Assembly (NCBI RefSeq): GCF_905233635.1
Contig: NZ_CAJODG010000061.1
Span: forward strand, 1 to 13,562
Direction of reading: 5' to 3'
DNA length: 13,562 nucleotides
DNA from: Selenomonas sp. AE3005
GTDB taxonomy: Bacteria; Bacillota; Negativicutes; Selenomonadales; Selenomonadaceae
How positions within the stretch are numbered: the first letter of the stretch is position 1; the number at the start of each line of letters is the position of its first letter. Below, piece after piece: positions 6,249 to 12,668 of this stretch. The notes beneath the pieces were generated by a model. That model was given only the letters and a program-made list of their open reading frames with translations, was not told the DNA's origin and searched no databases. The translations under genes were made by a program, and so were the position numbers.

Positions 6249-7334
6249 TTATCCTTTATTTGCTCGCAAAAGTTCCACCAGCACATCGTGGGCAGCCGTA
6301 TAGTGATTAAGCCGTGAAGCCAGCCATCCGGCTGTTTTCCTGATAATAACAGGCACATTCTCCTGCCCTGTCTTTCCATACAGCTCCAGCAATAGCAAAA
6401 ATTTCCATATCTCCCATTGTACCACAAAATACAGGCCGTTATAAACGTACGTCCCTAAAACCGCGCAGGGATAAAGCTCCTTGAACCACTCATTGACCAG
6501 ATAGTTTTCCAGCATCAGACCGTATGACTGTTCGATTTTCTCCTCCAGCTCTGCCTGTGCCCCGTCCATTTCCGGCAGTTCAAGGTTTGCAGCCATAGCC
6601 AGATAGTTTTTCGTCTGCTGCGTATTGTCCTCAATCCCTGCTGCAAAACGGCAGAAGAAATCTGCCTGACGTGCGGGTTTCCAGGGTGTCCAGACTATAT
6701 CTTCCGTATCCCGGCCCCATGGCAATTTTTCATCAGCCTCAGCCAATTCCTGTAGAAGCACGCTCAAACGCTGATTCAAGGACAGGTTTCTGTCCTGTAA
6801 AATTTCCATGCCCCTTGCCTGCCAGTCAAAAAAATTCAAAGTCTGCAAATTTTCCGCATCGCCTGCCGGCTGAAAATACTTGCTGCGCGTCGATTGTATC
6901 TGCCGCTGTACTAGCTGTAGCGGCTCTTCATTTTGCAAAATCAGCTCCGCCGCCACAGGGCAGGTCACGCATAAAGCCCGTTCCAAAGTTTGCCCAGGAA
7001 AAAGCCGGGTCTTACGGGGGTATTCCGCACACACATCCGTGAGCATCTGCTCTCCGTATTTAAATTGCAGACCACATAAACCATCTGACCGCAAAAATAC
7101 GCAGTGATCGTCCTTATGCCGAAACCCGAAACTATCGGCCTCTGGCAAATACACTAACCCCTGACACAGTTTTTCTCCTTCGGCACCTGTCACGGCACGA
7201 TAACGAGCCAAGGCAGCATCATCGAGAATCTGCTGCCAGCCATAGCAGCAAATAGAACCGCCGCATTTACTGCCATCACAGAAAAATTTTTCCAGATACG
7301 ACGGTTCAATACAGGTAAATTCTTTTTGCTCCAT
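6249..7334 (-). CDS. fliB: FliB-type flagellin lysine N-methylase
   Basis: The 361-residue protein has the cysteine pattern of the FliB family: C19, C24, C29, C30 before YGW, then C78 (HCVFL), C87 (LCGLQ), C102 (DVCAEYPR), C122 and C125 (LCVTCP). These probably bind a metal or Fe-S cluster. Salmonella FliB methylates surface lysines of flagellin. The C-terminal third is helical and less conserved, and the total is slightly shorter than typical (about 400). The ATG follows the previous stop by three bases, with the ribosome site GAGGTG inside the end of the glycosyltransferase gene, so translation is coupled. The activity on flagellin is inferred from the family; no flagellin gene is in the window. 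Confidence 0.85.
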   Translation of the reverse strand: MEQKEFTCIEPSYLEKFFCDGSKCGGSICCYGWQQILDDAALARYRAVTGAEGEKLCQGLVYLPEADSFGFRHKDDHCVFLRSDGLCGLQFKYGEQMLTDVCAEYPRKTRLFPGQTLERALCVTCPVAAELILQNEEPLQLVQRQIQSTRSKYFQPAGDAENLQTLNFFDWQARGMEILQDRNLSLNQRLSVLLQELAEADEKLPWGRDTEDIVWTPWKPARQADFFCRFAAGIEDNTQQTKNYLAMAANLELPEMDGAQAELEEKIEQSYGLMLENYLVNEWFKELYPCAVLGTYVYNGLYFVVQWEIWKFLLLLELYGKTGQENVPVIIRKTAGWLASRLNHYTAAHDVLVELLRANKG

Positions 7335-7337
7335 ATA

Positions 7338-8027
7338 TCACACCTCAGGGTTCAGTTCCCGGCCATATTCCCTGATAAAGGCTTTCTGGTACCCCTTGTA
7401 CTCATAGGCCAGCGGCTTTTCCTTCGGGCAATGGATACACCAAAAATCCTGTTCCTGATTGGGAACTACAACTTTGTACCCTCGGCGCTGCATTTCCTTA
7501 CATATAGAAGTATCATACAGGTGCCAGCCGGTGAAGATATCCTCGCGCCAGGGCACATCGTACTGGGTGGCAATGAACAGGCCGTCCACAGCCTCAACCT
7601 CCTGATATGCGCCCTCCGGCTCCCGGCAATGGGAATCCACTACGCTTTCCGGCTCGCAGGCATGGAGCACCCGGCCATAAGTCCGCAGGCCGTCCCACCA
7701 TACGCCGCTGCGCGGCAGACTGCGGCAGCCAATCACGCCCACCGCCCCGATAGTTTCATCGGCAAAAATCCGCAATAAATCCTGTACAAGATTTTTATTG
7801 ACCACCAGCGTGTCCTGATGAAGATACACCTTGTACCGGGCATCGCTCATGTTCATGCCCTGATTGTATCCGGCACACATAGAAACTGCCCCCTGCACGG
7901 GAATAAATTCCGCCGTCATCCCCGCGGGGATATTGAGGCTTTCCAAATAAAGACGGCACTCACGGTACCAGTCGTCACTATTAACGCAGGTAATAAAGGC
8001 AATTTTATCCTTATTAAGTTTACCCAT
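7338..8027 (-). CDS. StrF-like glycosyltransferase (Glyco_tranf_2_5 type, GT-A fold)
   Basis: The 229-residue protein starts KIAFITCVNSDDWYRECRLYLES, followed by a GT-A Rossmann-like core. YKVYLHQDTLVVNK around residue 72 (HQD) corresponds to the DxD metal and sugar-nucleotide site. GVIGC, WWDG, VDGLFIATQYDVPW, and FTGWHLYDTSICKEMQRRGYKVVVP match the glycosyltransferase group annotated with StrF of streptomycin clusters. It probably adds a sugar in the cytoplasm; donor and acceptor are unknown. The start overlaps the stop of the upstream gene by 8 bases, with AGGTG before it. Within the operon it may extend the sugar placed by the OGT-like enzyme (inference). Confidence 0.85.
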   Translation of the reverse strand: MGKLNKDKIAFITCVNSDDWYRECRLYLESLNIPAGMTAEFIPVQGAVSMCAGYNQGMNMSDARYKVYLHQDTLVVNKNLVQDLLRIFADETIGAVGVIGCRSLPRSGVWWDGLRTYGRVLHACEPESVVDSHCREPEGAYQEVEAVDGLFIATQYDVPWREDIFTGWHLYDTSICKEMQRRGYKVVVPNQEQDFWCIHCPKEKPLAYEYKGYQKAFIREYGRELNPEV

Positions 8028-8964
8028 TCTGCTTCACCTGCCACTCCTGCCATAAGCCCTGTAACATTTCCGTCTCCTCTGCCGTGGTGGCGTTGTTAAG
8101 CGCCCCCTGCAGCATAAGCCCTGTCTCAGCCAGCTCCTCCGGGGAATATTTCAGCAGCTGACGGTAAAAACGCTCCTGATGAAAAACCGCCTGCTTGATA
8201 AAGGCCGCCGCGTAATCGGCAAAAAATCCCTGCTGCTGATAAAACTGCCAAAACAGGCGGCACTGCCGCCCGGCATCCACATCGTATTCAATACGGTGCA
8301 AATATGTGGAAAACTGCCGCCGGATTTCCTTGGTGTACATGGATTTCAGCAAAGCCATTTCCGGCATAGACCTGTCGGCCCTGACCAGCCAAAACTCCGT
8401 ATTGATATCATCTCTGTCATTTGCAAAGCCAGCCTCCAGCAGCTGCTGCAAAATCCTGTCATCAGCCGGGCGCTTTTGCGGCTCCATATAGACCATCTTG
8501 TAATAGGAAGCATATAAAAGGCGCTCAAATTCCTCCCGGGCAAACAGCCGGGCAACAACATTATAATAATGTCCGTCGCGCAAATCCTCCAGCTGGCTGT
8601 AATGACGGATATTGCGAAAGCTGGTAAGCAGCGTCCCCGTTTCCTTTAAATATCCGGAAAAACCGGCGGCAATATCCTGCGGATTGCCGGCCTGCTCCAG
8701 CGTCAAATCCGAAATAATGTAATCAAAAAACTCCTGCTCATAGGGCAGGCGCTCTGCCAGATAATTCACCAGCTGAAAGTCTACGCCTAAATCCTGATAG
8801 TCAAGTACGGCATCGCTGTCAGCTGTCACCGCATAAAGCTCCGCGCAGGGAAACATCTGCCGCAGCCTTGGCAGGTATACCAAATCCTCCACCACCAAAA
8901 TTTTCAGCGGCAGTTCACCCGGCTGCATAAATTGTAACAACTCTGGCTTTATCTTCTCCGGCAA
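8020..8964 (-). CDS. Methyltransferase-fold protein, degenerate SAM motif
   Basis: This 314-residue protein resembles a class I methyltransferase over about residues 18-175. LKILVVEDLVYLPRLRQMFP is the first strand and helix, ELYAVTADSDAV the second strand, FDYIISDLTLEQAGNPQDIA resembles the 'FDxIxxxxxLEH..P' block, and GTLLTSFRNIRHYSQLEDLRDGHYY the later strand. The glycine-rich SAM loop (GxGxG) is replaced by VVEDLV, so activity is doubtful. The C-terminal 130 residues are helical and unassigned. Translation starts at TTG 8964, the first start after a stop in frame, with GGGGAGG 8 bases upstream. It is first in the four-gene operon, just after repeat R2. A partner or regulator of the glycosyltransferases is possible. 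Confidence 0.65.
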   Translation of the reverse strand: MPEKIKPELLQFMQPGELPLKILVVEDLVYLPRLRQMFPCAELYAVTADSDAVLDYQDLGVDFQLVNYLAERLPYEQEFFDYIISDLTLEQAGNPQDIAAGFSGYLKETGTLLTSFRNIRHYSQLEDLRDGHYYNVVARLFAREEFERLLYASYYKMVYMEPQKRPADDRILQQLLEAGFANDRDDINTEFWLVRADRSMPEMALLKSMYTKEIRRQFSTYLHRIEYDVDAGRQCRLFWQFYQQQGFFADYAAAFIKQAVFHQERFYRQLLKYSPEELAETGLMLQGALNNATTAEETEMLQGLWQEWQVKQNG

Positions 8965-9016
8965 CGCTTTGGCCTCCCCTGCAAAAGTCTCAAATTCCGA
9001 AACCGTTCAGTTCATT

Positions 9017-9045
9017 ATTATAACGCCGTTGTTCCAGTTTTGCCA
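9017..9045 (-). promoter_or_regulatory. Weak candidate promoter inside repeat R2
   Basis: On the minus strand TGGCAA (9045-9040), a 17-base spacer and TATAAT (9022-9017) sit at the same place as in R1. The -35 matches consensus at only three positions. It would start the modification operon, with a leader of about 46 bases. Confidence 0.35.
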
Positions 9046-9073
9046 TAGGCAAAACTTCCTCTTGGCGTTATAA
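9018..9073. repeat. Palindromic repeat copy R2 (56-bp short form)
   Basis: TTATAACGCC (9018-9027) and GGCGTTATAA (9064-9073) are perfect 10-bp outer arms. AGTTTTGCC-ATA-GGCAAAACT is a perfect 9-bp inner stem. The stop codon of the phosphatase gene (TAA, 9070-9068) lies inside the right arm. Confidence 0.93.
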
Positions 9074-9514
9074 CGCGGCCAGTAATGCTTGACAACCTTT
9101 CATGACATCCTGATAAGTCACTTCAAAATTGCCTGTGTACCAGGGGTCAGCCACCTCCCGGTTCTCCCCGGCAAAACTGAGCAGCAGCTTGCATTTATGC
9201 AGGGTATCGCCCCCTGTCAGTCTCCGCAGGTCGCGCATATTTTCCTCATCCATGGCAATAATATAATCAAAGGCCTCATAATCAACCCTCTGTATCTGCC
9301 GGGCCTGACGTCTGCTATAAGGTATGCCATGCTCACGCAATGCCGCCTTCGTCCCCGGATGTGTATCACTGCCAATTTCATCGGTACGGCAGGCCTTGGA
9401 CTCCACCAAAATTTCCTGCTCCCTGCCAGCCTGACGCACAAGTTCCTTCATTACAAACTCAGCCATAGTCGAACGGCATATATTGCCGTGACAGACAAAT
9501 AAGATTTTTTTCAT
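9068..9514 (-). CDS. Low-molecular-weight protein tyrosine phosphatase
   Basis: The 148-residue protein starts MKKILFVCHGNICRSTMAEF, containing the P-loop C8-x5-R14-S15. C8 is the nucleophile that forms the cysteinyl-phosphate. The general acid D123 is in DPWYTGNF. Length and motifs match complete LMW-PTPs of the YfkJ/eukaryotic-like type. Members dephosphorylate tyrosine (some also phospho-arginine) in the cytoplasm; in exopolysaccharide clusters they act on tyrosine kinases, but no kinase is present here. AGGAG lies 10-11 bases before the ATG. The gene ends inside repeat R2. It may be co-transcribed with the downstream modification operon, 104 bases away. Confidence 0.93.
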   Translation of the reverse strand: MKKILFVCHGNICRSTMAEFVMKELVRQAGREQEILVESKACRTDEIGSDTHPGTKAALREHGIPYSRRQARQIQRVDYEAFDYIIAMDEENMRDLRRLTGGDTLHKCKLLLSFAGENREVADPWYTGNFEVTYQDVMKGCQALLAAL

Positions 9515-9574
9515 AACGTAAAAACTCCTTAATCCCTTGATATATAAGGCCTCACAGCCATTTAAAAGTTTTCA

Positions 9575-9619
9575 GGAAACGGCATGAAGCAGCGTGAAGA
9601 CGCTGCGGTTGTGGTTTCC
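9575..9619 (-). terminator. Nested hairpin just after gltS, possible terminator
   Basis: On the minus strand an inner 7-bp stem GCAGCGT-CTTC-ACGCTGC lies within an outer GGAAAC/GTTTCC pair. It begins two bases after the gltS stop codon. There is only a poor T-run (AAAACTTTTAA a few bases on), so termination is uncertain. Confidence 0.45.
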
Positions 9620-9620
9620 G

Positions 9621-10993
9621 TCAGCCTGCGAAGCCCTGCACGAAGAACTTGATGAAAGCGATGGTCTGCGGCTGATAGATGATATCCACCAAAAACGCGC
9701 CGACGATCGGGACAATCATGAAGGCCTTTCTAGACATACCGTACTTGTCCTTGACAGCCGTCATGTTCACGATTGCGGTGGGCGTAGCGCCGAGGCCGTG
9801 ACCCAGAAGGCCCGCGCACATTACTGCTGCGTCGTAGTTCTTTCCGAGGATCGGGAAAACGACGAATATGGAAAGGAGCACCAGTACCACCACCTGCGCG
9901 ACGACGATGAGCAGGACCGGTCCGATCAGGTCAAGCAGCTGATACAGGTTCAGGCTCATCAGCGCCATGGAAAGATACAGGTTCAGCATGACATCGCCAG
10001 TGCCGTCCACCAGCGAAAATCGAAAATGATACCAGTGGAACTGCTCGTTCAGGTTGCGGACAAGCATAGCGGCGAACATTGCGCCGACATAGGACGGGAA
10101 GCTCATTCCGATCAGCTTGCCAAGCCAGCCGGAGATCTCTGTTCCCAGCGCCATGCAGAACAGGATCGCGGTCACGTTCTTCAAGATGTCCAGATTGGTG
10201 AGCTTATAACGCCGTTGTTCCAGTTTTGCCATAGGCAAAACTTCCTCTTGGCGTTTCCCTAAAGGACTAGCTTCGCTTCGCAACGAGGCGGGAGATATGC
10301 CACCTGCTGAGGTGGGGGACATTTTCTTGCCTCGTTATCGCCGTGTCCTGCGTTGATCTCTTCGACGGAGGTGTCCAAAGTCTCGGAGGTGTCCGGGGTC
10401 AGGTGGCTCTTCTCGATCAGCATACGGGCCACCGGGCCGCCCACCAGGATGCCGAAGATCAGGCCAAAGGTCGCAGCTGCCGCACCAACGGTGATAGCTG
10501 CCGGATAGCCCATCTCGATAAATGTGGAACCGTAGGAGCCTGCCGCTCCGTGTCCGCCAGTCATGGAGATAGCGCCTGCCATGAGCGCGTAGGCATACTC
10601 AAGGCCTGTGACATTGGCAAGACCTATGCTGATGCAGTTCTGGATGATGGAGACGACGCCGGCGATCAGCCAGTAGCCAATCAGCAGGATGCCGCCCTTC
10701 TTCAGAAGGGAAAGGGACGCGCCCAGCCCGACGGTCGTGAAGAACGCCACCATGAACGGACTTTGGAAGGTCGTATCGAACTTGAACGCAAACGCACCAC
10801 TCTGATGTCCGGCAAAGGTGATGAACATGAACAGGAAGCCGCCCACCACAGGCGCCGGAATGCAGTACTTCGTGAGGAAGCTCACCTTCTTCCGGAGCCA
10901 GAAACCGATCAGGAGCAGGATGGCGGCCAGCGCCGTCGTCATGACCATCGTACAGCTGATATTCAATGTGCCTTCAACAGTTTCAAAAGACAT
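9621..10993 (-). pseudogene. gltS: Sodium/glutamate symporter gene split by repeat R3
   Basis: The N-terminal half (10993 down to the junction near 10337, about 219 native residues) starts MSFETVEGTLNISCTMVMTT and includes PAPVVGGFL, FFTTVGLGASLSLLKKGG and GAISMTGGHGAAGSYG. It then runs into the repeat and stops at TAG 10261-10259. The C-terminal half (about 10205-9621, 194 residues) includes TNLDILKNVTAILFCMALG, SYVGAMFAAMLVRN and LLGHGLGATPTAIVNM. Both halves carry the GltS pore motif (GGHG, LGHGLG), and together they give about 413 residues, close to the family's 400. The frames differ, so no full protein is made. An SD (AAGAGGAAG) and ATG at 10232 in the repeat are in frame with the second half and 26 bases after the first stop, so two chains are possible. 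The gene's own start has AGGGGG 7-8 bases upstream. Codons (AAG, GAG, ATC, CTC) differ from those of neighbouring genes. Confidence 0.88.
10204..10339. repeat. Repeat copy R3 (136-bp extended form) inside gltS
   Basis: The core 10204-10255 is identical to R2 and R4 up to GGCGTT. An arm follows with CAACGAGGCGGGAGATATG (10281-10299), a 16-bp self-complementary segment (10300-10315), and GGGACATTTTCTTGCC ending in CGTTATC. ATAA lies at both minus-strand edges (10338-10335 and 10207-10204). It also contains a 24-bp block (10257-10280) absent from R4. Confidence 0.93.
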
Positions 10994-11010
10994 AAGTTAC
11001 CCCCTTTTTC

Positions 11011-11034
11011 TGACAGACGAATAAGATTTTTCAT
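11011..11034. repeat. Partial copy of the phosphatase gene start, upstream of gltS
   Basis: TGACAGACGAATAAGA followed by five T and CAT matches 9489-9514, the first codons of the phosphatase gene, with one substitution and two fewer T. The two copies are in the same orientation and bracket the gltS segment. Read on the minus strand it gives MKNLIRLS, a frameshifted version of the phosphatase start. Confidence 0.75.
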
Positions 11035-11464
11035 TAAATTTTCTTTCTGATTTCCCGTAAAACGTCTGCTTCAGCATCCTTATGTCAATCAATATCCTAA
11101 ATTTATAATAGCATGAAAACCAGCTTTTTTACATAGAGAAAAGTTAAGGCTGTCTTTTGTTTATAACGCCGTTGTTCCAGTTTTGCCATAGGCAAAACTT
11201 CCTCTTGGCGTTTCAACGAGGCGGGAGATATGCTCGCCGCCTGTTTTGGTATTCGTGGGACATTTTCTTGCCGCGTTATCCCCCGGAATGCGCTGGACAA
11301 ATATCCAGCTTTCCAAAAGTTTACATCCATTCAGCAGGAATCAGGCGATTATTGTTGAAATTCAGAAATATCAGCAAGTCTATAATTTAGGGAGCCATTA
11401 TGTCTTTTTCTCCGGGCTTCTATCCTTTAGACAGGCTATATACTATCGAAGGAGGGAATTATAC
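11035..11464. other. Intergenic region between divergent gltS and RND operon
   Basis: This 430-base stretch holds no supported gene. It contains repeat R4, a possible minus-strand extended -10 for gltS (TGCTATTAT at 11113-11105, no good -35), and the control region of the plus-strand efflux operon. There, TATAAT at 11381-11386 has TTGAAA 20 bases upstream, and TATACT lies at 11439-11444; neither is a strong promoter by spacing. The short open frames through R4 (for example MAKLEQRRYKQKT) come from the repeat. Confidence 0.6.
11161..11280. repeat. Repeat copy R4 (120-bp extended form)
   Basis: The core is identical to R3 and R2 from TTATAACGCC to GGCGTT. The arm has CAACGAGGCGGGAGATATG, a 24-bp variable segment (11233-11256) unlike that of R3, and the shared end GGGACATTTTCTTGCC then CGTTATC. 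It lies between the divergent gltS and efflux genes. Confidence 0.92.
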
Positions 11465-12655
11465 ATGCATTCATGGAAAAAAGCTGGCAGCATACTTGCT
11501 GCCACAGCGCTGCTGGCCAGCGTCTTTGTAGGCGGCTGCGGGCCGCAGCAAGCTCCGCAGGCCGGCAAGACGCCCGTCAAGGCCATGCAGGTTTTACGTC
11601 AGGATACGCCTATAGCTTTCGGCTATCCCGGCCATTTGCAAGGAAAAGAAGAAGTACATGTACATTCCAAGGTATCAGGCAGTGTTATCGAAAAGTACTT
11701 CAACGGCGGTGATTATGTCTACGCCGGTCAGCCGCTTTACAAACTAGATTCCCGGCAGTATGAGACGGCCGTAATTTCCGCACAGGCAGAACTCAGCAAA
11801 GCCGAGTCTAATCTGCGGAATGCTCAGGAGGAACTGGGCCGCTATGAACGGCTGTGGGTAGACAGAGCTGTATCGGAGCAGACGCTCACCAACAAGCGTT
11901 CCGATGTGGAAGGCCATCTGTCAACAGTGGCCGCGCAGCGCGCCGCCGTGCGCAAGGCACAGGAAAATCTTGATGATACAGTGGTTTACGCTCCCATGAG
12001 TGGCCGCGTATCTGTGGATGATGTGGCCATCGGCACGTATGCCACTGCCGGTTCGACGAATCTAGTCACCATCGGCACCATGGACCCCATCAATATCCAG
12101 TTCAGTGTCAGTGAAACAGAATACCTTAATCTTTTGGCTGACGCTATGGAAAAAGGCACGGATATCCGCCATGATAATACCCCGCTGCCCAAGGTCAAAA
12201 TCAATTTGAGCAACGGCAAGGAATATCCCTTTGAAGGCGATATCGTTACTGCCGACAGAGCCTTGTCCACCAACTCCGGCTCCCTGACCATCAAGGCCAC
12301 CATCCCCAATCCGCAGGGAATTTTGCTGCCCGGCATGTTCGTGCAGGTACATCTGGTAGGTGTCAAGACGAACAACGCCCTGCTTGTTCCCCAGCGTGCT
12401 GTACAGCAGCTCTTGGATGAGGCTTTTGTGCTAGTCGTGGGAGAAGACGGTAAATCCATTTCCAAAAATGTCAAAGTGGGTGAAAAAGTAGGCAGTTATT
12501 ACATTATTGAGAAAGGATTATCGCCCACTGATGTAGTTATTGTGGAGGGTCTGACCACGCTGCGGACCGGACAGGATATAGATGTCACCATGGTGACACC
12601 TGAGGATATGGGTTTCTCCACTAAGGAATCAACAGAAATCACGGATAAATCGTAA
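11465..12655 (+). CDS. RND efflux periplasmic adaptor lipoprotein (AcrA/MexA family)
   Basis: The 396-residue protein starts MHSWKKAGSILAATALLASV with lipobox VGGC, giving a lipidated C25. PVKAMQVLRQDTPIAFGYPGHLQGKEEVHVHSKVSGSVIEKYFNGGDYVYAGQPLYKLD is the first lipoyl half. A coiled-coil hairpin follows (about 100-165, with SAQAELSKAESNLRNAQEELGRYE), then the second lipoyl half VVYAPMSGRVSVDDVAIGTYA. The beta-barrel and membrane-proximal domains end with LTTLRTGQDIDV. It links the inner-membrane pump to an outer-membrane TolC-type channel. ATG 11465 is chosen for GGAGGG 8 bases upstream and the signal peptide; the frame is open upstream but lacks sense. The pump gene follows after 13 bases. 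Confidence 0.95.
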   Translation: MHSWKKAGSILAATALLASVFVGGCGPQQAPQAGKTPVKAMQVLRQDTPIAFGYPGHLQGKEEVHVHSKVSGSVIEKYFNGGDYVYAGQPLYKLDSRQYETAVISAQAELSKAESNLRNAQEELGRYERLWVDRAVSEQTLTNKRSDVEGHLSTVAAQRAAVRKAQENLDDTVVYAPMSGRVSVDDVAIGTYATAGSTNLVTIGTMDPINIQFSVSETEYLNLLADAMEKGTDIRHDNTPLPKVKINLSNGKEYPFEGDIVTADRALSTNSGSLTIKATIPNPQGILLPGMFVQVHLVGVKTNNALLVPQRAVQQLLDEAFVLVVGEDGKSISKNVKVGEKVGSYYIIEKGLSPTDVVIVEGLTTLRTGQDIDVTMVTPEDMGFSTKESTEITDKS

Positions 12656-12668
12656 GGAGGCGAGGAAA

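Noticed and set aside
9018..9073. The palindrome as an integron attC site
   Set aside because: The size is similar, but there is no GTTRRRY core, no integrase gene and no cassette array, and copies occur inside a gene.
9594..11050. Long plus-strand open frames of 222 and 235 codons opposite gltS
   Set aside because: They are antisense to clear GltS coding sequence, rich in charged residues typical of complementary-strand readings, and have no ribosome site or family resemblance.
10204..11280. Extended repeats as remnants of a standard insertion sequence
   Set aside because: No transposase fragment or clear long terminal inverted repeats were seen; the copies are too short and modular.
11103..11330. 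Open frame of 75 codons on the minus strand containing MAKLEQRRYKQKT
   Set aside because: It is a read-through of repeat R4; the same MAKLEQRRY segment appears at R2 and R3 because the repeat sequence is shared. There is no independent evidence of a gene.
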